From: Cuniculiplasma sp052315415
GTDB taxonomy: Archaea > Thermoplasmatota > Thermoplasmata > Thermoplasmatales > Thermoplasmataceae
Reading direction: 5' to 3'
DNA: 64,000 bases
Assembly (NCBI GenBank): GCA_052315415.1
Contig: JBLSDH010000005.1
Location: forward strand, 1-64,000
The position numbers and the translations under genes are program-made. Each line of letters begins with the position of its first letter. Within the stretch, counting starts at the first letter, position 1. The notes beneath the pieces are model-generated. The model ran no database searches, was not told where the DNA came from, and saw only the letters and a list, made by a program, of their open reading frames with translations. Positions 6,411 to 14,784 of this stretch are shown one piece after another.

Positions 6411-7829
6411 TTACACCTTTGAAACTTCCTCTATTAGATTATAATATCTGTAAAGAACATTGTCCAGTTCATGCAACATGTCAGAAGTTGAGTAAAAATG
6501 AGCCTTGAATTTCTCCATATCCTCTCCCAGCCTCTTCAACAAAAAGGATGCAAGAGCTGCTGAATGGAAATTAGACATACCCCTTGAAATAAGACCAGCC
6601 ACAAAACCGGCTAGCATATCACCGGTTCCTCCCATGGCCATCCTATCTGAACCTCCCGGACTCTTCAGCATCTTTTTTCCATCAGTTATGATGTCTTCTT
6701 TCCCTTTTAGCAAAACGGTGCATCCATATTGAAGGGCAAAAGTTTTTGCATTTTCAGCAGTGGGCTCCATTCCTGTAAGGTATCTGAATTCTCCTCCATG
6801 TGGTGTTATGATTATTTTTTCATTTATTCTTGTAAGGTCCTCCTTCAGTATATGAATTGCATCTGCATCAACTACCAGAGATTTTCCGCTATCAACAAGC
6901 TTGTAGAATAATTCCTTTTGTCTTTGTCCCGTACCTAACCCTGGACCAACAACCAAAGATTTACATTTTTCAATGACCTTGTCAGTAATTTCCGGATCAT
7001 CTTTTACCACAATGTGATCAATTATGTGCTGACAGAAGATATCATAACTTTTTTCCGGAACAATTGAATAAACAAGATCAGGGAGGGCCTTTGCAGCAGA
7101 TATGCTGGAAATTATTCCAGCTCCGGTTCTTTCCCATCCGGCAACCACTCCAGCTATTCCATTTTCCCCCTTATGTCCTCCCTTTACAAGCTTAGGGAAA
7201 TATATCATATCCCCTGGACCTGTATTTTCTATTAACTGCCTGTCTATACCTATATCTCTTACTATTATTTCACCAGAATTCTTATCATCCATGCCTTCCT
7301 TGATATCAGTAAATGTTATGGTTATCTTTGGCCTCACCTGCTTATTGCTTCCAAGTCCTGAGGGTACATCCACAGATATAACTGTTTTTCCTGATTTATT
7401 GATTAAATCAATTATTGAGGCAAATGGTTCTCTGATATCCCCCTTTACACCAATTCCAAAAAGTGCATCCACCACAAGATCACAGTTTTTAAGATAACTG
7501 TTAACAGTTTCAACCGATGGATTCTTTATTATTGAGGCGTTTTTCATCTCGCCCATTGCTCTCTGTATCATTGAATCAACAACACCATTTTCCTTTGTGT
7601 AAAGAAGAATTGTAACTCTGTTTTCCCCACTTAGAAAGGTTCCAGCTACAATACCGTCTCCTCCGTTATGACCTTTACCACAAATGATCAGAATGTTTCT
7701 TCCTCCTACGTAAAGATCCTTTATTACCTGATACACAGCCTTTCCAGCATTTCTCATAAGTGGATATAGATCCCTGTACTTATAGTAATAGTTGAAATCA
7801 ATTCTCTTCTCTTCTAGAAAGTCAATCAT
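6411..7829 (-). CDS. nnr: Bifunctional NAD(P)HX epimerase / ADP-dependent NAD(P)HX dehydratase
   Basis: This enzyme repairs hydrated NADH and NADPH. The 472-residue protein joins a YjeF_N epimerase domain (residues about 15-205; NILIICGKGHNGGDGIVAG) to a ribokinase-like dehydratase domain (about 215-460; SLVVGPGLGTG, IITPHGGEFRYLTG, GGTGDMLAGFVAGLISRG). Length and domain order match the bacterial and archaeal fusion. It is the first gene of a two-gene run with the degenerate ANL protein and is divergent from glnA. Confidence 0.92.
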   Translation of the reverse strand: MIDFLEEKRIDFNYYYKYRDLYPLMRNAGKAVYQVIKDLYVGGRNILIICGKGHNGGDGIVAGTFLSGENRVTILLYTKENGVVDSMIQRAMGEMKNASIIKNPSVETVNSYLKNCDLVVDALFGIGVKGDIREPFASIIDLINKSGKTVISVDVPSGLGSNKQVRPKITITFTDIKEGMDDKNSGEIIVRDIGIDRQLIENTGPGDMIYFPKLVKGGHKGENGIAGVVAGWERTGAGIISSISAAKALPDLVYSIVPEKSYDIFCQHIIDHIVVKDDPEITDKVIEKCKSLVVGPGLGTGQRQKELFYKLVDSGKSLVVDADAIHILKEDLTRINEKIIITPHGGEFRYLTGMEPTAENAKTFALQYGCTVLLKGKEDIITDGKKMLKSPGGSDRMAMGGTGDMLAGFVAGLISRGMSNFHSAALASFLLKRLGEDMEKFKAHFYSTSDMLHELDNVLYRYYNLIEEVSKV

Positions 7830-7888
7830 TTCATATTGTATGCTGGCAAAGTAGAAAAAACTTTATGGTCATAAACTATACATTTTTT

Positions 7889-9235
7889 ATGGAAGATAAA
7901 ATTCAAATCTCCCTAGAGAGGCTTAGAAAAGAACAGATAGATTTTTTGCATCTTCAGTTCACAGATATCCAGGGTATTGTAAAAACATTAACAATACCAA
8001 AGAACAGATTTGAAGATGCACTTTCGGAGGGAGTAGTTTTCGATGGAAGTTCAGTAGCTGGTTATGCCCAGATTGAAGAATCAGATATGAGGGCAATTCC
8101 AGATCTTGAAACATATTCTGTATATCCTTTCTCACAGGGGGGAAACGCTGCAAGATATATTTGCAATATTTACAATCCTGATGGTTCAAGATTCACAGGA
8201 GACCCCAGATATGTGCTTCAGAGAAACCTTGAACAGATACACAAGGAAAATAAGGAATTTTATGTAGGGCCGGAATTCGAATTTTTCATATTTCATAAGG
8301 ACGAAAAGGGCAATCCTACAAACAATCCATCTGATTTCAATGGATATTTTGATCACACCCCTAATGACAGCGCAGCAAAGATAAGACAGGAGATACTAAC
8401 ACAGTTGAGATTAATGGGTTATGAACCAGAAGCTGCTCATCATGAAGTGGCTTTTGGTCAGCAGGAAGTTGATCTAAGATATGCAAGCGCCCTAACAATG
8501 GCAGACAGAATAATTACACTAAAAAGTCTCATCAAGAATATAGCGGAAAATAACAACCTGTATGCATCATTCATGCCAAAGCCTGTTAATGGTGTAAATG
8601 GATCAGGTATGCACATACATCAGAGTATAATGGAAGATACAAAGGATGGAAAGAAGAAAAATCTTTTCTATGATGAAAATTCAGGGGATTCAAGCGGTTT
8701 AAGCAGTTATGCAAGAATGTACACAGCTGGTATACTTGAAAACATAAACAGCGGTACTGCAATACTTGCCTCATGGGTAAATTCATACAAGAGGCTCATT
8801 CCAGGTTATGAGGCACCCGTATATATTTCATGGGCAAACAAAAACAGATCTGCACTTGTCAGGGTTCCGGCAGGCACAGGAATGAAGAAGAGGATAGAAC
8901 TGAGGTGTCCAGATTCCGCAGGAAATCCATATCTTCAGTTTGCAACAGTACTTGGAATGGGAATGGATGGTATAAAAAGAAAACTGGAACTACCTCCACC
9001 CATTGAACGTGATATTTTCAGCATGACCAAGGAGGAGAGGATTAAGGCGGGAATAGGCTATCTTCCAGAAAGCCTTGGGGAGGCTCTCCATCACATGAGA
9101 AATTCAAAACTCATGAAAGAAATACTGGGAGATCATGTATATGAAAACTTCCTGACAGTGAAGCAGAGAGAGTGGGACGCTTTCCGTTCTCATGTAACAG
9201 AGTGGGAGATTAAGAGATATCTCCCATTCCTTTAA
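7889..9235 (+). CDS. glnA: Glutamine synthetase, type I
   Basis: ATP-dependent synthesis of glutamine from glutamate and ammonia. The 448-residue protein has FDGSSVAGYAQIEESDM, the metal/glutamate site GPEFEFFIF, VNGVNGSGMHIHQS, NKNRSALVRVP, and RIELRCPDSAGNPYLQFA. The region before the C-terminus (LELPPPIERDIFSM) lacks the NLYDLP-type adenylylation tyrosine, so it resembles the GSI-alpha class. I chose ATG 7889 rather than an upstream ATG at 7865 because a TATA-like ACTTTATG sits about 25 bp before 7889, which fits a leaderless mRNA. It is convergent with the uracil-DNA glycosylase gene, with one base between the stop codons. Confidence 0.95.
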   Translation: MEDKIQISLERLRKEQIDFLHLQFTDIQGIVKTLTIPKNRFEDALSEGVVFDGSSVAGYAQIEESDMRAIPDLETYSVYPFSQGGNAARYICNIYNPDGSRFTGDPRYVLQRNLEQIHKENKEFYVGPEFEFFIFHKDEKGNPTNNPSDFNGYFDHTPNDSAAKIRQEILTQLRLMGYEPEAAHHEVAFGQQEVDLRYASALTMADRIITLKSLIKNIAENNNLYASFMPKPVNGVNGSGMHIHQSIMEDTKDGKKKNLFYDENSGDSSGLSSYARMYTAGILENINSGTAILASWVNSYKRLIPGYEAPVYISWANKNRSALVRVPAGTGMKKRIELRCPDSAGNPYLQFATVLGMGMDGIKRKLELPPPIERDIFSMTKEERIKAGIGYLPESLGEALHHMRNSKLMKEILGDHVYENFLTVKQREWDAFRSHVTEWEIKRYLPFL

Positions 9236-9236
9236 T

Positions 9237-9914
9237 TTAAGAATTGCAGAATTCAATGGCCTTTCTGAATGCTTTCACATAATCTTCCTTTTTAATTTTT
9301 CCGGTATTTACATTCCTCGGGCTGGGATGGAAAAGAGTTAAAATTTTATATTTTTCAATATCAATAAATTCTCCATTTTTAAACTCTTTTCTCTCTCTGC
9401 AATTCAGGCTTTTCATTACCGTATTGAAAGCAACTCTTCCAAGGCACACTATAACCTTTAGATTCTTCATCATCTCTAACTCACTTATGAGGTATGGCAA
9501 ACAATTTTCTATTTCATTCTTTTCTGGTATATTTTCGGGTGGGACACAACGTACTGCCAGTGTTATGAACGCATTCCTGTATTCAAGTCCATCCTCCATC
9601 ATCTCAGATTTCTCTCTGTTTGCAATTCCCACTTCATAAAGTGAAGAAACAAGAAAATCAGAGCTTTTATCACCTGTAAATACCCTTCCTGTCCTGTTGG
9701 CTCCAAGGGCTGCGGGAGCAAGTCCCACAATTGCAATCTGACCGTTTATATCTCCATATCCGCAGACTGGTTTTCGCCAGAATTTGTACCCATAATTTTT
9801 CTCCCTGCTCTGGAAAACTGTTTCTCTGAAATTCTTCAGTCTTTCACATTTACTGCAGTTTACTATTTCAGAACATAGTTTTTTAAAATCTTCTTCATTT
9901 TTCTTCGATACCAG
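9237..9914 (-). CDS. udg: [4Fe-4S] uracil-DNA glycosylase, family 5-like, with apparent CTG start
   Basis: This base-excision repair enzyme removes uracil from DNA. Motif A is GLAPAALGANRTGRVFTGD (from residue 64) and motif B is HPSPRN (His196), both typical of family 5 (UDGb). Four cysteines fit the iron-sulfur cluster: C20 and C23 near the N-terminus, C123 (RCVPPEN) and C138 (ENC). The first in-frame ATG/GTG/TTG is GTG 9728, which would remove the first two cluster cysteines and the conserved FWRKPVCGYGD segment. The frame is open up to a TGA near 9923. The only plausible start is CTG at 9914, preceded at 6 nt by GGAGGTGA (9928-9921), a perfect Shine-Dalgarno. The resulting 225 residues equal the family length. 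It overlaps the upstream regulator gene by 20 bp. Confidence 0.85.
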   Translation of the reverse strand: MVSKKNEEDFKKLCSEIVNCSKCERLKNFRETVFQSREKNYGYKFWRKPVCGYGDINGQIAIVGLAPAALGANRTGRVFTGDKSSDFLVSSLYEVGIANREKSEMMEDGLEYRNAFITLAVRCVPPENIPEKNEIENCLPYLISELEMMKNLKVIVCLGRVAFNTVMKSLNCRERKEFKNGEFIDIEKYKILTLFHPSPRNVNTGKIKKEDYVKAFRKAIEFCNS

Positions 9915-10269
9915 AAAACTTCACCTCCAGTTCTTTTTTCAAAGATGCAGACAGTGATAACATTTTCTCATAAAGATTGTTTATTCTGTTGTTTGTTTCA
10001 CTCATTATCCTCTCTGTGGTTTGCAACGAATATACATAAAGGTAACCTCCATCCTTTAATTGTCTAACATCCCTCAATACCAGATTTCTGGAAACAAGCT
10101 TCTGAAGCGAACGATTCACAGTACTTTGATCCTTTTTTAATGTGTTGCATATGGATTCCTTAGTTTTCCAGACACCCTGGTCCAGAGAATAAAATACCTG
10201 TATATCTGTTATGTTCAATTCATAAAGAAAAGAGAGAAGATCTGCACAACATGCAATTTCAGACTCCAT
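9895..10269 (-). CDS. Winged-helix regulator (TrmB/MarR-like), candidate redox sensor
   Basis: A 124-residue DNA-binding protein. The helix-turn-helix is in about residues 35-80 (GVWKTKESICNTLKKDQST, then VNRSLQKLVSRNLVLRD) with a wing (KDGGYLYVYSL), followed by a long C-terminal helix suited to dimerisation. Vicinal cysteines (ACC) stand near the N-terminus and a third Cys is in the recognition region. ATG 10269 is preferred over GTG 10287 because TTTAATATAA lies about 27 bp upstream. It is divergent from thioredoxin and thioredoxin reductase with a perfect dyad between them, so it is probably their regulator and may sense disulfide stress; the sensing role is inference. Confidence 0.75.
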   Translation of the reverse strand: MESEIACCADLLSFLYELNITDIQVFYSLDQGVWKTKESICNTLKKDQSTVNRSLQKLVSRNLVLRDVRQLKDGGYLYVYSLQTTERIMSETNNRINNLYEKMLSLSASLKKELEVKFSGIEEK

Positions 10270-10325
10270 TTTAGGTTGTAATCTCACAATTCCTTATATT
10301 AAATGGGAATTTTAAGTTTTGCATG

Positions 10326-10350
10326 ATTTTGGCAAAACCAAAATATACTT
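10326..10350 (+). promoter_or_regulatory. Operator-like dyad and TATA box of the thioredoxin operon
   Basis: ATTTTGG (10326-10332) and CCAAAAT (10338-10344) form a perfect 7-bp inverted repeat with a 5-nt spacer. The right arm runs into the TATA-like AAATATACTT (10341-10350), which is about 26 bp before ATG 10374. A protein bound here would block TBP/TFB at the trx promoter. The divergent winged-helix gene is the obvious candidate. Confidence 0.6.
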
Positions 10351-10373
10351 AAACCCTATTGCAATACTCTAAT

Positions 10374-10787
10374 ATGGAATCTAATGAAGATAATGAACTA
10401 GACCAGATAAGAAGAAAGATGGTTCAGAATTTGCTTCAGGATTCTAAGAAAAAAGAGGTGAAATATATGGAACCTATGGAATTGACCGATGGAAATTTTA
10501 TGGACGCTGTTAAGAGAGAGAAGGTATTGGTTGTGGATTTCTGGGCTGCGTGGTGCGCTCCCTGCAGATTCCTCTCACCAATAATAGATGAGCTTTCAAA
10601 GGAATACGCAGGAAAAATTACATTTGGAAAGGTGAATGTAGATGAAAACCCCAATGTAAGCTCAGAACTGAACATAACAAGCATTCCAACAGTAATGATG
10701 TTTAAGAATGGAAAACTTGCAGACATAAGTATAGGAGCAGTACCAAAGCCAATGCTTGAAGCCAAACTCAAAAAATTGCTAAACTGA
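10374..10787 (+). CDS. trxA: Thioredoxin
   Basis: General protein disulfide reductant. The 137-residue protein has a thioredoxin fold from about residue 35, with FWAAWCAPCRFLSPIIDEL (C61, C64), VDENPN and the cis-proline motif ITSIPTVMMFKNG. It has a charged N-terminal extension of about 33 residues that most thioredoxins lack. ATG 10374 is placed by the TATA box 26 bp upstream; an in-frame TTG exists at 10359 but would precede the expected transcript start. The gene lies 5 bp upstream of trxB and is controlled by the shared dyad. Confidence 0.95.
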   Translation: MESNEDNELDQIRRKMVQNLLQDSKKKEVKYMEPMELTDGNFMDAVKREKVLVVDFWAAWCAPCRFLSPIIDELSKEYAGKITFGKVNVDENPNVSSELNITSIPTVMMFKNGKLADISIGAVPKPMLEAKLKKLLN

Positions 10788-10792
10788 TAAGT

Positions 10793-11776
10793 ATGAAAGA
10801 ATACGACATTATAATAATAGGAGGGGCCTTTGCAGGCCTCTCCGCTGCAATATATTCCTCAAGACAGGGGATGAAAACCGCAGTTATTACAAAAGACATA
10901 GGGGGCCAGGGGCTTCTTACAGATGAAATACAAAATTATCCGGGATTTAAGAGTATATCAGGATTTGACCTTGCCTCAAAATTCCAGGAACAGGCTTCAA
11001 TGTATGGAACAGAATTCTTTTACGATGAGGTGAGTGAGGTAAGTGAAAAAGATGGGCGTTTTCATGTTAAGGGATACTCTGACACCTATGTTTGTGAGAG
11101 TCTTGTTCTGGCATTTGGTAAAACACCGAGGGACCTTGGAGTACCTGGAGAAGAGAAATTCAAGGGACGGGGAGTATCTTACTGTTCAATATGTGATGGT
11201 CCACTTTATCGCGGCAAGGATGTTGTTGTTGCAGGAGTAGGTGATCATGCACTTCAAGCTGCACTTTATCTCTCCACAGTTGCGTCTAATGTAACTGTGA
11301 TAAACAAAGGTCAGAAAATATCAGGAACAGAGGACATGGTTAATGAGGTAAAATCACTACAGAATGTTAAATTCATTTTGGATTCAACAGTCCAAGAAAT
11401 AAAGGGGGATAAATCTGTTAGTTCAATCATAATTAAGAAGGCTGGTAAGGAAGAGGAAATCCAGACAAGGGCCGTATTTGTGGAGATGGGTTACGTGGCC
11501 AAAACAGGGATGCTGAAGAATTTTGTTGACATGAACAAAGAAGGTGAAGTAATAATTGATATGAAAGGGGCAACAAGCAGACCTGGAGTATTTGCAGCAG
11601 GTGATGTGACTGAAATGCCATACAAACAGGCCATAATATCGGCAGGCCAGGGAGCAGTTGCAGCGCTTTCAGCAATAAATTATATACACAAAAAAAGAGG
11701 AAAAGTTTCGGTCAAAACAGACTGGAAATATATTAAAAAAGAGGATAAGAAGGAAGACAGTATGGTTAAAATATGA
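10793..11776 (+). CDS. trxB: Thioredoxin reductase lacking the NADPH motifs
   Basis: An FAD-dependent disulfide reductase of 327 residues. FAD site: IIIGGAFAGLSAAIYSSRQG at the N-terminus and AAGDVTEMPYKQAIISAGQG near the C-terminus. Redox-active pair: YCSICDG (C131, C134). In NADPH-using enzymes the second nucleotide domain has GGGxxA and HRRxxxR; here these positions read GVGDHA (148-153) and NKGQKIS (171-177). The same loss is described for the Thermoplasma acidophilum enzyme, which accepts neither NADPH nor NADH. The physiological electron donor is therefore open. It is co-transcribed with trxA (5-bp gap). Confidence 0.93.
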   Translation: MKEYDIIIIGGAFAGLSAAIYSSRQGMKTAVITKDIGGQGLLTDEIQNYPGFKSISGFDLASKFQEQASMYGTEFFYDEVSEVSEKDGRFHVKGYSDTYVCESLVLAFGKTPRDLGVPGEEKFKGRGVSYCSICDGPLYRGKDVVVAGVGDHALQAALYLSTVASNVTVINKGQKISGTEDMVNEVKSLQNVKFILDSTVQEIKGDKSVSSIIIKKAGKEEEIQTRAVFVEMGYVAKTGMLKNFVDMNKEGEVIIDMKGATSRPGVFAAGDVTEMPYKQAIISAGQGAVAALSAINYIHKKRGKVSVKTDWKYIKKEDKKEDSMVKI

Positions 11777-11812
11777 TCACAATATTTATTATTTTTTCAT
11801 ACATTTTAAAGA

Positions 11813-12145
11813 ATGAAATTGGTAACTGTGGATCAAGGTTTTGATAAACATAACAGAAAACGAATAAAATCAGAAAATATGGATATAACAATTTTCAAAG
11901 TCAATGATGATTTCTTCGCCTGTGAATCTAAATGTCCTCACAGGGGCGGGCCACTCTTTCTGGCTAGAAACCATGGTGACAATTCAATTACATGCATTTC
12001 ACATAACATCCGCTTCTCTTTAACAGACGGAAAAGTTATACACAATCCCATACCTGAATCCATGGGGGACTATGCAGTCTGCGGCAACCTGAAAATTTAT
12101 AGATGTGAAAAGGAAGGAAGCAATATAGTTGTACAGACAGAGTGA
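11813..12145 (+). CDS. Small Rieske-type [2Fe-2S] protein
   Basis: A soluble 110-residue Rieske ferredoxin-like protein. The cluster ligands are visible as C41-x-H43 (CPHRGGPL) and C61-x2-H64 (CISH). There is no membrane anchor, so it is not a bc1-type Rieske subunit. It has its own TATA-like ATATTTATTA about 25 bp before the ATG and follows trxB by 36 bp. Comparable small Rieske proteins carry electrons to oxygenases or reductases. Its place next to a thioredoxin reductase with no NADPH site suggests a possible link in electron supply, which is speculative. Confidence 0.85.
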   Translation: MKLVTVDQGFDKHNRKRIKSENMDITIFKVNDDFFACESKCPHRGGPLFLARNHGDNSITCISHNIRFSLTDGKVIHNPIPESMGDYAVCGNLKIYRCEKEGSNIVVQTE

Positions 12146-12208
12146 GATTAATAGTATATAAATGTTTCTGTTGAGCATTTTTAATAACCGTTATAAGAAA
12201 AGGCAATC

Positions 12209-13264
12209 ATGACAGATGTGTATTTCATAGTGAACAGAAGGGGCCTTACAATCATGATATTCGGGGCGATTTTGTTCACTGCGCAGTTTTTGTTACAGCC
12301 TTTTGCAGGTTCTGACATTTTCACAAGAATCTTAATTGATGTTATCCTTGGTTTTTCCATTGGAATACTCATATCAATGGTTACATCAAGGCTGGATTTC
12401 GTCTCAAGCCTGACCCTCAGTATTGTTGTGAATTTTCTTATTAACGGTGGAATTTTAAATTATTCTGGACTAACATTTAATAAAGAATTATCTCAATTTA
12501 TCATCCATCCAGCCATCTCATTTTTCTACGACATCATCATCATATTAGTAGAGACAATTGGAATTTTTACAGGAAGCTTTTTGCCTGAGCTTATTGAAAA
12601 GGATACTGAACCGGAAATTATTTCCCTTCGTTCATATCAGAATCTAACTGGTGCCTTTTCATACATATTTTTCATCTCATTTCTGGGGGTTTTGAGTTCA
12701 AATATTTTACCATCTGTAATGTACCCGGAATATTTCCTCTTATTTCTTCTTATTTCCCTGGTTCTTTCCTATTTCAATATATTTTTTTCAGGTTCTACAG
12801 GTCTCAATTTAGCGGTAATTCCTCTGATAATAATTGCAGTAATACTTGGAATTTATTACGGGTTTATTCCAAAAACACAATACTATGAATACGCCATTAT
12901 TGTATTCATCGCATCATTTATCTATTTTTATGCGGTGAACAGGATAGAGGTTGATAGGAACGGGAGAATCACTGGTTCAGTTGTATCATCATCCAGAGCA
13001 TTCTATTTCTCACTTCCTTTTCTTTTGATTTTATGGTTCATTCTACGCACCTTTTTTTTAAAGGACCTTCTCATAGATTCAATATTTTTCCTCATATTGC
13101 CTGAAACATCAATGGACATTCTTGCGGATTTTCTAAAGGGTAGAAAAACAGGAAAGGTTGGGTCTATTGGAGGATTGGGAATGTCAGATGGACTATGGTT
13201 GCAATTCCTCATATCAATGTTTTTCATTCTTGCTCTCATAAGTACTCTGAATATTGCCATATGA
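12209..13264 (+). CDS. Polytopic membrane protein of unknown function
   Basis: A 351-residue hydrophobic protein with roughly nine or ten predicted transmembrane segments (e.g. LTIMIFGAILFTAQFLL, ILIDVILGFSIGILISMV, YAIIVFIASFIYFYAV). A polar loop carries ELIEKDTEPEI after the first four segments, and a short charged loop LADFLKGRKTGKVGSIGG precedes the last segment. I recognise no family motif. The gene stands between the Rieske gene and the cysteine-synthase-family gene on the same strand. It begins with its own promoter-like AT-rich stretch. Confidence 0.6.
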   Translation: MTDVYFIVNRRGLTIMIFGAILFTAQFLLQPFAGSDIFTRILIDVILGFSIGILISMVTSRLDFVSSLTLSIVVNFLINGGILNYSGLTFNKELSQFIIHPAISFFYDIIIILVETIGIFTGSFLPELIEKDTEPEIISLRSYQNLTGAFSYIFFISFLGVLSSNILPSVMYPEYFLLFLLISLVLSYFNIFFSGSTGLNLAVIPLIIIAVILGIYYGFIPKTQYYEYAIIVFIASFIYFYAVNRIEVDRNGRITGSVVSSSRAFYFSLPFLLILWFILRTFFLKDLLIDSIFFLILPETSMDILADFLKGRKTGKVGSIGGLGMSDGLWLQFLISMFFILALISTLNIAI

Positions 13265-13293
13265 ATTTATAAACTGAGATCATATCCTCCATT

Positions 13294-14301
13294 GTGCAGG
13301 TTGATTTTGAAAGTAATGAAATCCTTTTAAAAATAAGGGATAATTTTTACAAAAATCACCTTGGGAATACACCAATACTGAAGGTCAGCCTGGATAATGG
13401 GTCAACAGTTTATGCGAAAATTGAATATTTTAACAGATACGGCTCAATAAAAGATAGAGCAGCTTTCTTTATGGTTTATGATAAGATACTTTCATCTCCC
13501 ACCGCTGAAATGATAGTAGTGGAAGGCACTTCAGGAAATACAGGTATAGCAATCGGGCATATTTGTAGAATGCTGAATATACCTTCAATAATTTTTGTGC
13601 CCCCTGGGGTTTCAGAGGAAACTTACAATGAGCTGGTTGCCACTGGGGCCAATGTTGTAAGAGCTGAGTCCACAGGAGACCCAAAAAGCACTGAAAGTGC
13701 AATAAGGATGGCAATGGATATTTCAGTGAAAGAACCCTTGAAGTATAAGAATCTGCATCAGCACGGCAACCCAATGAATCAATATTCACATATCATGACC
13801 ACCGGTCCGGAAATAATGAAAGATATAAGATCAAATCCGGACATAATATTTATATCAATGGGAACAGGGGGATCACTAACCGGTATTGGAAAATATTTCA
13901 AAGAAAAAGATAATTCAACAAAAGTAATAATGGGTGAGGCAGATGAAAACTCTTTCATACAGGGAATCAGGAATTTTAGAAAGGCAAAGGATAAGGAACT
14001 TATAATTAAAAATATGAATCTTGTGGATTCAATAGTAAAGGTTAGTGAGGTTGAGGCATTTAAAGGGGTAAGAATGCTTTCAGAATACAGGGTGTTTTCA
14101 GGGCACTCAGGTGGTGGAAACTTTTATCATGCAATGAAGATAGCCAGAACATATGAGGGTGTTAATGTACTTACAGTAATACCAGACAGTGGGATAAAAT
14201 ACATTAAATTGTATGAAAACAAAAAGGTATTTTCCAAAAATGAGATCCTGGAATTTTCATCATATGTCAAGGATAGAAGACCATTCATGGTAGAAAATTG
14301 A
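13294..14301 (+). CDS. Cysteine synthase-family PLP enzyme
   Basis: A fold-type II PLP enzyme of 335 residues. GNTPILKVSLDNG, the PLP lysine in GSIKDRAAF (K53), the substrate loop EGTSGNTGIAIGH and the phosphate-binding MGTGGSLTGIGKY are all present. The family covers O-acetylserine and O-phosphoserine sulfhydrylases and cystathionine beta-synthase. No C-terminal CBS domain is fused, but the next gene encodes a free CBS-pair protein. The start is GTG 13294, supported by a TATA-like ATTTATAAA about 25 bp upstream. The acyl donor cannot be read from sequence. Confidence 0.88.
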   Translation: MQVDFESNEILLKIRDNFYKNHLGNTPILKVSLDNGSTVYAKIEYFNRYGSIKDRAAFFMVYDKILSSPTAEMIVVEGTSGNTGIAIGHICRMLNIPSIIFVPPGVSEETYNELVATGANVVRAESTGDPKSTESAIRMAMDISVKEPLKYKNLHQHGNPMNQYSHIMTTGPEIMKDIRSNPDIIFISMGTGGSLTGIGKYFKEKDNSTKVIMGEADENSFIQGIRNFRKAKDKELIIKNMNLVDSIVKVSEVEAFKGVRMLSEYRVFSGHSGGGNFYHAMKIARTYEGVNVLTVIPDSGIKYIKLYENKKVFSKNEILEFSSYVKDRRPFMVEN

Positions 14302-14361
14302 AAGCATAAAAACAGTTCTCATAAATCGATCTGATTATATATCAACTTTGAATGCTGCTCC

Positions 14362-14784
14362 ATGGTTCTTACTGCTGAGGACATTATGGTAACCATTCCT
14401 GATCCTGTTCCGCCAGATCTCACAGTTGAACAGGCAACCAAAATAATGTCAAGAGATCACAGAGGGTACGTCCTGGTTGGTGAAAAGAACGATGTTAAGG
14501 GGATTGTTACTGAGTGGGATTTTGTTAACAGCATAATTGCAGCCGAACGGGACCCAAAAACTGTTAAAATTTCTGAAATTATGAGCAAGGAACTGATATC
14601 TGTGGAACCTGATACTCCTACCAGAAAAATAACTGAAATCATGAGCAAGAAAGGAGTGAGAAGGATTCTGGTAGGGAAGAATGGGAAATATTCAGGAATA
14701 ATAACATCCAAGGATATAATACGAATTTTTGATGATTATGTTGAAAACATAGAAGTTGTAGCTGGTAAATTTGGAATTCTATGA
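14362..14784 (+). CDS. CBS-domain pair protein
   Basis: A 140-residue protein consisting almost only of two CBS repeats (about residues 8-65 and 75-130): GYVLVGEKNDVKGIVTEWDFVN and VRRILVGKNGKYSGIITSKDIIR. Such modules bind adenosine nucleotides and sense energy state. TATA-like ATTATATATC lies about 25 bp upstream. It follows a cysteine synthase-family gene; whether it regulates that enzyme in trans is a guess. The 3' end overlaps the convergent exonuclease gene by 6 bp. Confidence 0.9.
   Translation: MVLTAEDIMVTIPDPVPPDLTVEQATKIMSRDHRGYVLVGEKNDVKGIVTEWDFVNSIIAAERDPKTVKISEIMSKELISVEPDTPTRKITEIMSKKGVRRILVGKNGKYSGIITSKDIIRIFDDYVENIEVVAGKFGIL

Noticed and set aside
7102..7497. Plus-strand open frame of 131 codons opposite the NAD(P)HX repair gene
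   Set aside because: Antisense to a strongly supported gene; no promoter or ribosome-binding site and a Pro/Ser/Ile-rich product.
9729..9914. Frameshift as the reason for the missing start of the uracil-DNA glycosylase
   Set aside because: The frame is uninterrupted from 9239 back to about 9921 and encodes all family residues, with a perfect ribosome-binding site before CTG 9914, so no frameshift is needed.
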